The position numbers and the translations under genes are program-made. DNA of 22,401 nt from 66-474 sp050737995 (GTDB lineage: Bacteria; Pseudomonadota; Gammaproteobacteria; Xanthomonadales; Rhodanobacteraceae). The notes beneath the pieces are model-generated. The model saw only the letters and a program-made list of their open reading frames with translations, was not told the origin of the DNA and ran no database searches. The stretch covers positions 1 to 22,401 of the forward strand of contig JBOHYR010000111.1 in the NCBI GenBank assembly GCA_050737995.1. The letters are read 5' to 3'. This document shows, piece after piece, positions 15,471 to 22,401 of the stretch. The stretch's first letter is position 1. Each line of letters begins with the position of its first letter.

Positions 15471-16388
15471 ATGTTCTTCCACAACCTCACTCTCTTTCGG
15501 TTCTCGTCATCCGTCGCCAAATCGCTGAAGGTTCTCGACGACGCACTCGGCTCGCACACATTGCGCCCCTGTGGTGCTCTGGAGATCGCCACCCGCGGTT
15601 TCATCTCACCGTTCGGGCCCGACTCCGAGGTGCTGGCCCACACGGTTGGCAAGGCCACCCTCATGACCCTCGGGACCGAGGAGAAGTTGCTGCCAGCGGC
15701 CGTGGTCAACGCCGAACTGGGCAAACGCCTGCGCAAGGAGGCTGAACGGCGTGGCCGGCCGGTCGGAGGTCGCCAGCGCCGGGCCATCAAGGCTGAGGTG
15801 CTGGACACCCTGCTGCCCCAGGCCTTCGTCCGGCCGTCGCGGCTAAGTGCCTATGTGGACTCGAAAAATGGCTGGCTGGTGCTGGATACTGCCAGCCGCA
15901 AGGCTGCTGAAGCGGTGCTGACAGCCCTGCGCGAGGCGCTGGGCAGCTTCCCGGCCCAACCATTGGCCGCCACCGAAACCCCGCGCGCCCTGATGACGGA
16001 TTGGCTCGCGCATGGCAAGCTGCCCGGTGGGGTGGCGCTGGGCGACGAGTGCGAACTGCGCGATCCGGCTGGCGGTGCGGTGATCCGTTGCCGCCATCAG
16101 GAGCTTGAAAGCACCGAGGTTCGTGCACATTTGAAACAAGGCAAGGAGGTGTTCCAGCTCGGCATGCAGTTCGAGGATCGAGCCAGTTTCGTGCTTGGCG
16201 AGGATTTGGTGATCCGCAAATTGCGTTTTCTCGACGTTGTGCAGGATTCACTCGACGCCGACGGGCGGGACTCGGCCGAAGCGGAGCTTGACGCGCGCTT
16301 CGCGCTGATGGCGCTGGAACTGGAACGGCTGTTCGACGGCATCGAAAAATGGTTCGGGTTGCAGCGCCCGGACGCGAAGAGCGACTAG
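15471..16388 (+). CDS. rdgC: Recombination-associated protein RdgC
   Basis: RdgC is a ring-shaped DNA-binding protein that limits RecA-mediated recombination and is needed when recombination restart functions are missing. The 305-residue product has the usual length (about 303) and family signatures: MFFHNLTLFRFS at the start, HTLRPCGALEIATRGFISPFG, KLLPAAVVNAEL, GRQRRAIKAEV and LLPQAFVRPSR, and a C-terminal EDLVIRKLRFLDVVQDSLD. The frame is open upstream into ttcA, but MFFHN at 15471 is the standard start. No strong Shine-Dalgarno is seen; AATC repeats occupy the region just before. The YgjP-like gene follows after 27 bp on the same strand and may be cotranscribed. Confidence 0.94.
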   Translation: MFFHNLTLFRFSSSVAKSLKVLDDALGSHTLRPCGALEIATRGFISPFGPDSEVLAHTVGKATLMTLGTEEKLLPAAVVNAELGKRLRKEAERRGRPVGGRQRRAIKAEVLDTLLPQAFVRPSRLSAYVDSKNGWLVLDTASRKAAEAVLTALREALGSFPAQPLAATETPRALMTDWLAHGKLPGGVALGDECELRDPAGGAVIRCRHQELESTEVRAHLKQGKEVFQLGMQFEDRASFVLGEDLVIRKLRFLDVVQDSLDADGRDSAEAELDARFALMALELERLFDGIEKWFGLQRPDAKSD

Positions 16389-16415
16389 CGGGATTCCGCA
16401 TCAGGCAAGACGACA

Positions 16416-17171
16416 ATGAATGGCGAATGGCTCGAACTCGCGACGGGCAGGGGCGGCACCATCAAGGTGCTCAAAGCCATGCACCCGCGCGCGCGGCGGC
16501 TCCGCCTGTCGGTGACACCGCACGGCGCGCGCGTGTCGTATCCGCGCGGCACACACCCCGCGCAGGTATATGCATTCTTGCGCGAGAACAGCGATTGGCT
16601 GGAACGCAAGCTCTCGGAAATGCGTGTACCGCGGCGCGGTCCGCCGCCACTGCGCGCGGGGGTTCCCACGCTGATCCCGCTGCGCGGCGAGAGCGTTGAA
16701 CTCACTTGGCGCGAAAGCGATTACCCGCGCATCGAAGATCGTGGCGACGAGCTGCGCATCCACGTACCGCGCCCATTCACCCACGCGATGCCCGCCGCAC
16801 GCAACCTGCTCGCCTCATTTCTCGAAACCCAGATGCGCCGCGACCTCTCGCGCTGGATGGCGCACGCCGTCGAGCGCCTCGACGTCGCGCCCACTGGAAT
16901 GCGCATCAAATCACTGAAGAGCCTGTGGGGCAGCCTCGACGCACGCGACCGCGTCACCCTCGACCTTGCCCTCGCACTGGCGCCGCCCGCTGCACTGCGC
17001 TACGTGCTGGTGCACGAAATGTGTCACCTGAAAGTTCGCAGTCACTCGCCACGCTTCTGGGCCCGGGTCGAAACGCTGATGCCAGGCTATCAGACGCAAC
17101 GCGACTGGCTGCGCGAGCACGGCGCCATCCTCAAGGCCGAGATGGACCGGCTGATCGCCCCGGGGTCCTGA
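16416..17171 (+). CDS. YgjP/SprT-like (DUF45) zinc metallopeptidase
   Basis: The 251-residue protein belongs to the YgjP-like metallopeptidase family (DUF45, M48/WLM-type). It has the zinc motif HExxH at H200-E201-H204 (HEMCHLKV), with a likely third ligand H210 in RSHSPRFW, and the family mark LKSLWGS (167-173). The N-terminal part (SVTPHGARVSYPRG and LERKLSEM) matches the family's usual beta-rich lead-in. No signal peptide is seen, so it is probably cytoplasmic. Biological substrates of this family are poorly known. It starts 27 bp after rdgC. The following 203-bp gap (17172-17374) to convergent ubiA shows no clear terminator or other recognised element. Confidence 0.86.
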   Translation: MNGEWLELATGRGGTIKVLKAMHPRARRLRLSVTPHGARVSYPRGTHPAQVYAFLRENSDWLERKLSEMRVPRRGPPPLRAGVPTLIPLRGESVELTWRESDYPRIEDRGDELRIHVPRPFTHAMPAARNLLASFLETQMRRDLSRWMAHAVERLDVAPTGMRIKSLKSLWGSLDARDRVTLDLALALAPPAALRYVLVHEMCHLKVRSHSPRFWARVETLMPGYQTQRDWLREHGAILKAEMDRLIAPGS

Positions 17172-17374
17172 CCCGATCCTCCGCTCGCGCGGGATGCTGC
17201 TCGATGGCGAATCCGGTGGGCATCTTGCTCACTGGACGCGAGTCGATCGAGTCCCTGGTTTCGCTGGGTATGGCGGGTGGGAACCGGGCGTGCATGGACC
17301 CCGCGGTCTTGGTGGTGCAGGGATGACATCTCGGTTCTTTTGCCTGCGCTCACAGGTCTGCCCGAACGGTGACA

Positions 17375-18430
17375 TCATTTGATCGCCAGCGCCACAACCA
17401 TTCCCAACCACACTACGCCGCCGACCCAGTTGTTGTTGCGGAACGCGGCGAAGCACGCGTCGCGTTGCCGCCAGCGCATGTTCCACAATTGCCATGCGAA
17501 CAGCAGCAGGGCTGCGACGAGTCCGATCTGGAACGGAAAGTCGAGTTGCGCTCGCTGGCCGACCAGCAGCAGCGTGAACAACAGAGTCGCCATCAAAATC
17601 CCGAGGATCGGCAGGTCTGCGTCGCCGAACAGAATCGCGGTTGACTTGGCGCCGGCTTCGATGTCTTCATCGCGGTCGACCATGGCATATTCGGTATCGT
17701 AGATGGTCGAGAACAGGACGTTCCCCAGGAAGAGCAGCCAGCAGATCGGTGGCAACGCGTTGGTGACCGCCGCGAACGCCATCGGGATTCCCCACCCGAA
17801 CGCCGCGCCCAGCACTACCTGCGGCAGGTGTGTGTAGCGTTTCGAGAACGGATACAACGCGGCCAGTGCGGCGCCCGCGAACGACAGATAGATCGTCAAC
17901 CGGTTCGTGAAGGCCAGCACCAGCACGAAGCCGAGCAGGCTAAGGCCGATGAATACCAGCACCGCCTCGCGCGGCGTTACGCGCCCGGCCGCCAGCGGTC
18001 TGCCGACGGTGCGCTGCACCTTGGAATCAAGCTTGCGGTCGGCAAAATCGTTCATCGCGCAACCCGCGGCGCGCATCACGAACACGCCGATCGTGAAGAC
18101 GATCAGGTATTTCCATGGCGGAAAGCCGTCCGCCGCCAGCCACAGCGCCCACCAGGTGGGCCACAGCAACAGCAGCGCGCCGATCGGGCGATCCATCCGA
18201 ACCAGCACCAGCAGATCGCGGGTCTTGTCGTGCCAGCTTGCCGGCAGCGCGTGCAACATGAATTCGATGGTGCGGGTCGAACGCACCGAGGCATCGGCAG
18301 GGCGCGCGGTGTCGGATGTCGGTGGTGGCGGCAAATCGTGCGCGCGCGCATCGAACAGCGGCAATTCACGCTGCTGCTCCAGGCGTGGTGGGTGGCGTTG
18401 CTTCTTCGAACTGCTGCGTTTGCGGGGCAT
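17375..18430 (-). CDS. ubiA: 4-hydroxybenzoate octaprenyltransferase UbiA
   Basis: UbiA attaches the polyprenyl tail to 4-hydroxybenzoate in ubiquinone synthesis, in the inner membrane. Both Asp-rich motifs are present: NDFADRKLD (127-135) and DTEYAMVDRDED (245-256), which bind Mg2+ and the prenyl diphosphate. About nine hydrophobic segments lie around them. The chosen frame is 351 residues, longer than the usual 290 or so. The first 57 residues are hydrophilic and rich in Arg, Pro and Ser, ahead of the normal start MLHALPASWHDKTRD (ATG at 18259). Codon usage of the extension still looks coding, but neither start has a Shine-Dalgarno, so 18259 is a real alternative. It is not next to ubiC in this window. 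Confidence 0.93.
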   Translation of the reverse strand: MPRKRSSSKKQRHPPRLEQQRELPLFDARAHDLPPPPTSDTARPADASVRSTRTIEFMLHALPASWHDKTRDLLVLVRMDRPIGALLLLWPTWWALWLAADGFPPWKYLIVFTIGVFVMRAAGCAMNDFADRKLDSKVQRTVGRPLAAGRVTPREAVLVFIGLSLLGFVLVLAFTNRLTIYLSFAGAALAALYPFSKRYTHLPQVVLGAAFGWGIPMAFAAVTNALPPICWLLFLGNVLFSTIYDTEYAMVDRDEDIEAGAKSTAILFGDADLPILGILMATLLFTLLLVGQRAQLDFPFQIGLVAALLLFAWQLWNMRWRQRDACFAAFRNNNWVGGVVWLGMVVALAIK

Positions 18431-18506
18431 GCTGCTGTGATGTTTCTATGTCTGTACCTTCGTTCGAAACCCTGAACGCACGAGGCACGCATAAACCGTT
18501 GGGGGC

Positions 18507-18872
18507 CTAGCCAAGCTTAGCCGACCGCACCGGCGGTTTCGTGCCGCCTAGGCATGGAAAGGCGCCAGCCTCTCTATTGGCGGGACGCGTGATGGTGTTG
18601 CTGCAGGCGTTGCCGTCATGGACGGTCGGCCAGTCGAAATGCAGTTGTTCAACGAACCCGCACGTGGTTTTCGCATCGTCGTACGTGATAGCGAACACCT
18701 GCTGCCGCGTATATTGCTCGTGATATGCATTGAACTTTGGTAGTTCGGCGATGCAGTCGTTGCAGGGATGGCTTGTTGCGCAAATGGCCCGATCGCGCAG
18801 GTCGCGCCGCGACGGGACCATTGGCACAGCAATCGACCGGCATGTGCCGTTATCCTCGGGCGGTTTACGCAC
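18507..18872 (-). pseudogene. Remnant of a TlpA/thioredoxin-like gene
   Basis: This 121-residue open frame holds a recognisable thioredoxin-like stretch at residues 30-89 (about 18606-18785). A CxxC (C37, C40, in PCNDCIAELPKFN) is followed by QVFAITYDDAKTT and FVEQLHFDWPTVHDGNA, much like TlpA-type thiol-disulfide proteins. After DGNA the expected C-terminal half with the cis-Pro (YPT-type) segment is missing, replaced by unrelated low-complexity residues. The N-terminal 30 residues also do not resemble the family's signal peptide or lead-in. No Shine-Dalgarno is present, and the frame begins within the leader of the divergent permease gene. I therefore read it as a truncated, decayed gene rather than a working one. 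It fills most of the 456-bp gap 18431-18886. A short functional protein cannot be excluded. Confidence 0.5.
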
Positions 18873-18886
18873 ATTGGGATACCGCG

Positions 18887-20377
18887 ATGAGCTTGATCAG
18901 CAAGATCATCCGACACAAGTCGGTCGAGCAACTGCAGTCCGAGGCTGGTGGCAGCCGCGATTTCCGCCGCGTGCTTGGCGTATGGCAACTCACCGCGATC
19001 GGGATCGGTGCGATCATCGGGGTTGGCATATTCGTGCTGGCGGGCCAGCAGGCTGCGGTCAACGCTGGCCCCGCGGTGGTCGTTTCCTTCCTCGTGGCCG
19101 GCGTCGGCAGCGCCTGTGCGGCGCTGGCCTACGCCGAGTTTTCCGGAATGATTCCGGTCACCGGCAGTGCCTACACCTATGGTTATGCGGTGCTCGGTGA
19201 ACTCCTGGCATGGATCATCGGCTGGGACCTGATCCTCGAATACGCATTGATCGTCGCGGTTGTCGCGATCGGCTGGTCGGGCTACGTCCAGGCGCTACTG
19301 TTCCAGTTGGCCGGCGCGCACCTGCCGGTGTGGTTACAGGGCGCGTATGACCCCGCCAGTCCGCATTCGGGAAAAGTGTTCAACGTGATCGCGGCGGCCA
19401 TTTCGCTGCTGATCGCATGGCTGCTGACCGTCAAGACCGAATGGGGCGCGCGGGCCAATACGGTCATCGTGGCAATCAAGGTGATCGGCGTGGCGCTGGT
19501 GATCGGCGTCGGCGCGTTCTATGTAAATCCGGCAAACTGGCATCCGTTCGTGCCGGTGGTGACGCACGCTGCGAACGGTACTTCGCACTTTGGTTGGGGC
19601 GGCGTGCTGGCGGCGTCCAGTATCGTGTTCTTCGCGTGTTTCGGCTATGACACGCTGACCACCGCCGCCGAGGAATCGAGGAATCCGCAACGCGACCTGC
19701 CGCGTGCGGTGTTGTTGTCGCTGGCGATCTCGATGGCGCTGTACCTAGCGGTGTCGCTGGTGCTGACCGGGATGGTGCCGTATCCGGCGTTGAACAGCCC
19801 GGCGCCGGTGGATGCCGCGTTCAAGGCGCTGCACCTGCACTGGGTGCGCGGCATCATCAACGTCGCCGCTGTCGCCGGACTCACCAGCGTGCTGTTTGCG
19901 TTCATGCTGGGCGCGGCGCGAATCGGCTTCGCGCTGTCGCGCGACGGCCTGCTGCCGCGCTGGTTCTCGCGCGTGCATCCGCGCTACGGCACGCCGTATC
20001 GCCCGACCGTGATCCTCGGCGTGTTCAGCGCGGTGGTCGCGGGTTTCCTGCCGATCGGCGAAGTCGCAGAGCTGGTCAACATCGGAACCTTGAGCGCCTT
20101 CATCGTGATCTGCCTCGCGGTGCTGATCTTGCGCATGCGTCGGCCAGACGTGCGACGCGGCTTCCGTACCCCGGCGATCTGGGTCGTCGCGCCGGTTGGC
20201 GTGCTGTTCTCGCTGTTCCTGATCATCGGCTGGCCGTGGTGGCGCAACGACGGTTTCACGTTGATTGGCGGGCTGCCCGAGATAACAATTTTGCGTTTCG
20301 TGGTCTGGATGATCATCGGACTGGTCGTGTATTTCGGGTACGGCATCCGCCACAGCGCGCTGGCACGTCACGAGTGA
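18887..20377 (+). CDS. APC-family amino acid permease (cationic amino acid transporter type)
   Basis: The 496-residue protein has about 12-13 hydrophobic segments and the APC signature near the N-terminus (LTAIGIGAIIGVGIFVLAG). Typical CAT/YfnA-like segments follow: GPAVVVSFLVAGVGSACAALAYAEF, PVTGSAYTYGYAVLGELLAWIIGWDLILEYAL, and FFACFGYDTLTTAAEESRNPQRDLPRA. It should import amino acids across the inner membrane using the proton gradient. Cationic substrates are suggested by the subfamily, not shown. The frame is open upstream to 18737, but MSLISKIIRHKS at 18887 is the family-type start and has GGGA about 9 nt before it. The GST gene follows after 50 bp on the same strand. Confidence 0.92.
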   Translation: MSLISKIIRHKSVEQLQSEAGGSRDFRRVLGVWQLTAIGIGAIIGVGIFVLAGQQAAVNAGPAVVVSFLVAGVGSACAALAYAEFSGMIPVTGSAYTYGYAVLGELLAWIIGWDLILEYALIVAVVAIGWSGYVQALLFQLAGAHLPVWLQGAYDPASPHSGKVFNVIAAAISLLIAWLLTVKTEWGARANTVIVAIKVIGVALVIGVGAFYVNPANWHPFVPVVTHAANGTSHFGWGGVLAASSIVFFACFGYDTLTTAAEESRNPQRDLPRAVLLSLAISMALYLAVSLVLTGMVPYPALNSPAPVDAAFKALHLHWVRGIINVAAVAGLTSVLFAFMLGAARIGFALSRDGLLPRWFSRVHPRYGTPYRPTVILGVFSAVVAGFLPIGEVAELVNIGTLSAFIVICLAVLILRMRRPDVRRGFRTPAIWVVAPVGVLFSLFLIIGWPWWRNDGFTLIGGLPEITILRFVVWMIIGLVVYFGYGIRHSALARHE

Positions 20378-20394
20378 TACACATCTCCCGGCGA

Positions 20395-20400
20395 TAAAAT
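20395..20400 (+). promoter_or_regulatory. yfcG: Candidate -10 box of the GST gene
   Basis: TAAAAT (5/6 match to the -10 consensus) lies in an otherwise GC-rich gap 27 nt before the GST start codon. No -35 is evident at 16-18 bp. Initiation about 7 nt downstream would place the hairpin at the extreme 5' end of the message. Confidence 0.35.
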
Positions 20401-20425
20401 GCGTCTTTTGCGAGAGACGCAAAAG
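20401..20425 (+). promoter_or_regulatory. yfcG: Hairpin against the GST start codon
   Basis: CTTTTGCG (20405-20412) and CGCAAAAG (20418-20425) form a perfect 8-bp stem with the 5-nt loop AGAGA, ending 2 nt before the ATG at 20428. GCGTC (20401-20405) and GACGC (20416-20420) form an alternative, overlapping 5-bp stem. The only purine-rich, SD-like bases are in the loop. This could be a translation-control hairpin or an operator dyad. Confidence 0.5.
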
Positions 20426-20427
20426 CC

Positions 20428-21129
20428 ATGATCGATCTGTATTACTGGCCGACGCCGAATGGCCACAAGATCACGATGTTTCTGGAGGAAGCTCGCCTTC
20501 CATACACAATGAACCCTGTGAACATCGGCAAGGGTGAACAGTTCGCGCCGGCCTACTCGGTAATCTCGCCCAACCACAAGATGCCGGCGATCGTCGATCA
20601 CGACCCCTTGGGCGGCGGTGCGCCGATCAGCGTGTTCGAATCGGGTGCGATCCTTGTTTATCTCGCAGGCAAGACGAAGCGCTTTATTCCCAAGGACCAG
20701 CGCGGGCGCGTGGCGTGCCTGGAATGGCTGTTCTGGCAGGTGGGCGGTCTCGGCCCCATGACCGGCCAGCATGGGCACTTCAGTGTGTACGCTCCCGAGA
20801 AGATTCCGTATGCGATGGAACGCTACCGGAACGAATCCGAACGGCTACTCGACGTGCTGAACTGCCGCCTGCGTGACCGTGCGTTCCTCACTGGCGAGGG
20901 TTACACCATCGCCGACATGGCGTGCTATCCGTGGATCAATCCCTACGACAAGGCACCGGTGGACCTTGCGCCGTTTGCCGAGCTCCGTCGCTGGCGCGCA
21001 GCGATCGCCGCCCGTCCGGGAACCCGGCGCGCCTACGCACGCGAGTCAGAGGTAAATCCATCGGCCGGTCAGCCGATGTCGGATGAGGAAAAGAAGATCC
21101 TGTTCGGGCAGCATGCGCGCGGGAACTGA
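20428..21129 (+). CDS. yfcG: YfcG-type glutathione S-transferase (disulfide-bond oxidoreductase)
   Basis: The 233-residue protein closely follows E. coli YfcG, a Nu-class GST that reduces disulfides and some peroxides using glutathione. Shared residues include the N-terminal TPNGHK (T9, N11) glutathione site, NHKMPAIVDHDP, the ESGAILVYLAGKT segment (E71, S72), and WLFWQVGGLGPMTGQ (100-114), with GQHGHF where YfcG has GQNHHF. The C-terminal helical domain has the usual YTIADMACYPWINPY. No signal peptide is seen, so it is cytoplasmic. The start is clear from the family N-terminus. It lies 50 bp after the permease gene, with a hairpin directly before the ATG. The M61 peptidase gene follows on the same strand after 85 bp. 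Confidence 0.93.
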   Translation: MIDLYYWPTPNGHKITMFLEEARLPYTMNPVNIGKGEQFAPAYSVISPNHKMPAIVDHDPLGGGAPISVFESGAILVYLAGKTKRFIPKDQRGRVACLEWLFWQVGGLGPMTGQHGHFSVYAPEKIPYAMERYRNESERLLDVLNCRLRDRAFLTGEGYTIADMACYPWINPYDKAPVDLAPFAELRRWRAAIAARPGTRRAYARESEVNPSAGQPMSDEEKKILFGQHARGN

Positions 21130-21214
21130 GGCGTACCTGTGCATTCCGGACGATGCGGCGCTCGGCGCAAAGTGCTACGGTCGCAACGATCATGAGCCCG
21201 ACCGGAGTCTCCGC

Positions 21215-22401
21215 ATGCCAGTCCAGCACCGTCATCAACGGTTGTCGCTTCCTGTCCGTCTCGCGGCAGTGTTCGCCATGGGCGTAATGGGTGCCGCCGT
21301 CGCCGGCACCGCGCGGGCCGATGCCGTCGATGCCCACATTGCGCCGCCGCAGGACACGCCGTATCCGGGCACCATCGAGCTGCACGTCGATGCCAGCGAC
21401 ACCACGCAGGGCATCTTCCGCGTTCACGAGACGATTCCGGTAAAGCAAGGCAAACTGATTTTGCTGTATCCGAAGTGGATTCCGGGCAATCACTCGCCGA
21501 CCGGCCCGATCGACAAGCTGGCCGGCCTGACGGTGATCGCGAACGGCAAGCCGCTCGCGTGGACGCGTTACAAGTACGACGTATACGCGTTTCGGGTGAA
21601 TGTGCCCGAGGGCATCAAGAAAATCGAGGTCGACTTCCAGTTCCTGTCGGCTCGCACGTCCAGCGAAGGCCCGATCCAGATGACCAACCATATGTTGAGT
21701 TTGGTCTGGAGCAAGGTCGCGCTGTATCCCGCCGGGCACTACACACGCGACATCACCTTCGCGCCCAGCGTGACGCTGCCCAAGGGTTGGCAGTTCGGTA
21801 CCGCGCTGGAAGTTGCCCATCAGAATCGGCAATCGCAGAAGGGCGACACGATCGCCTTCAAACCGGTGACGTTCAACACCCTGGTCGATTCGCCGCTGGC
21901 AGCTGGCATGTATTACAAGCGCGTGGATCTCGATCCGGGCGCGAGAGTGCCGGTTCACATGGATCTCTTCGCCGACGCACCGAAGTATCTGGAGATGACG
22001 CCGGAACAGTTGAAGGTACATCGCAACCTTGTGCAGCAGGCGTACAAGCTGTTCGGTTCGCATCACTACGGCCACTACGATTTCCTGTTCTGGCAGTCGG
22101 ATGTGATGAGCGGCAAGGGACTGGAACATCACCAGTCCAGCGAGGACGGCGTCAGGAACGGCTATTTCAGCGACTGGGACAAACGTGCGCCGGGGCGCGA
22201 CCTGCTTGCACACGAATACGCGCACTCGTGGAACGGCAAGTTTCGCCGTCCGGCGGACCTGTGGACACCAACGCTGAACGTGCCGATGCGGGACGGCCTG
22301 CTCTGGGTGTACGAGGGTCAGACTCAATACTGGGGCGTAGTCCTCGCCGCTCGCTCCGGATTGTGGAACAGTGACATGGCACGGGGTGCGCTGGCCTGGA
22401 T
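21215..22401 (+). CDS. Peptidase family M61, N-terminal part (cut by window edge)
   Basis: The gene runs off the right edge, giving 395 complete codons. Residues 1-35 form a signal peptide (basic start, hydrophobic LAAVFAMGVMGAAVAG, probable cleavage near TARA-DA), so the enzyme is exported to the periplasm or surface. An N-terminal beta domain (IPVKQGKLILLYPKWIPGNHSPTGP) is typical of M61 glycyl aminopeptidases. The zinc site follows: HEYAH, with WNGKFRRP after it, and a downstream acidic ligand in LLWVYEGQTQYWG. M61 enzymes release N-terminal Gly or Ala from peptides. GGAG with a 7-nt spacer fixes the ATG at 21215; the ATG at 21192 is out of frame. It may belong to a peptide- and amino-acid-use cluster with the permease, but this is inference. 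Confidence 0.9.
   Translation, partial: MPVQHRHQRLSLPVRLAAVFAMGVMGAAVAGTARADAVDAHIAPPQDTPYPGTIELHVDASDTTQGIFRVHETIPVKQGKLILLYPKWIPGNHSPTGPIDKLAGLTVIANGKPLAWTRYKYDVYAFRVNVPEGIKKIEVDFQFLSARTSSEGPIQMTNHMLSLVWSKVALYPAGHYTRDITFAPSVTLPKGWQFGTALEVAHQNRQSQKGDTIAFKPVTFNTLVDSPLAAGMYYKRVDLDPGARVPVHMDLFADAPKYLEMTPEQLKVHRNLVQQAYKLFGSHHYGHYDFLFWQSDVMSGKGLEHHQSSEDGVRNGYFSDWDKRAPGRDLLAHEYAHSWNGKFRRPADLWTPTLNVPMRDGLLWVYEGQTQYWGVVLAARSGLWNSDMARGALAW

Noticed and set aside
17172..17374. The 203-bp gap between the YgjP-like gene and ubiA as a small gene or RNA
   Set aside because: Short frames here have no ribosome-binding site or family-like text, and no strong hairpin with a T-run was found.
17370..17381. A TGACATCATTTG 12-mer that also occurs near 460-471
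   Set aside because: Several shared 12-mers are expected by chance in 22 kb, and the flanks do not match.
20936..22327. A 463-residue minus-strand open frame opposite the GST and M61 genes
   Set aside because: The plus strand encodes clear GST and M61 motifs here, including HEYAH. The minus frame is compositional only.
21475..22374. A 299-residue plus-strand open frame inside the M61 gene
   Set aside because: It is in a different frame from the M61 peptidase, whose true frame runs off the window edge and carries the zinc motif.

Overview
The window is about 22.4 kb of high-GC, gene-dense chromosomal DNA. The gene set (TPP-riboswitch thiC, PIMT-like methyltransferase beside tolC, waaA, pyrF, plsB, ttcA, rdgC, ubiA, yfcG-type GST, M61 peptidase) points to a Gram-negative gammaproteobacterium with lipid A/Kdo, ubiquinone and TolC. 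I infer the order Xanthomonadales, probably Rhodanobacteraceae, from gene content, the PIMT-tolC-waaA order and an xanthomonad-style degenerate AATC intergenic repeat. This is a judgement from sequence memory, not a database result. No tRNA, rRNA, CRISPR array, phage or insertion sequence was seen. The region reads as core chromosome with one decayed gene.

Layout. Positions 1-329 (-) hold the N-terminal part of an ArnT/GT39-type membrane glycosyltransferase. Next on the minus strand come a ferritin-like protein with a clear intrinsic terminator, thiC with its TPP riboswitch, and a TetR regulator. A 364-bp divergent control region separates tetR from the plus-strand pair PIMT-like methyltransferase and tolC. 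Convergent to tolC are waaA and an AI-2E family permease (-). Then follow pyrF, an unknown lipoprotein that overlaps it by ATGA, and plsB (+). Convergent with plsB, with a 12-bp overlap, is a GNAT acetyltransferase preceded by a small YdcH/DUF465 protein (-). Divergent from these are ttcA, rdgC and a YgjP-like metallopeptidase (+). ubiA follows on the minus strand, then a truncated thioredoxin-like remnant (-), an APC amino-acid permease, a YfcG-type GST, and an M61 peptidase that runs off the right edge (+).

Functionally these are housekeeping and envelope genes: thiamine pyrimidine synthesis controlled by TPP, phospholipid synthesis (plsB), LPS core initiation (waaA), outer-membrane efflux (tolC), UMP synthesis (pyrF), tRNA thiolation (ttcA), ubiquinone synthesis (ubiA) and thiol/peroxide defence (GST, ferritin-like). 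No new multigene system was found. The points most worth following up are small regulatory structures: a perfect inverted repeat carrying face-to-face -10-like boxes between the ydcH-like gene and ttcA, competing hairpins before plsB, a hairpin against the GST start codon, a TGTCCG palindrome between tetR and the tolC operon, and candidate anti-Shine-Dalgarno copies in the thiC leader. The thioredoxin remnant and the altered active-site loop of the PIMT-like protein are also of interest.
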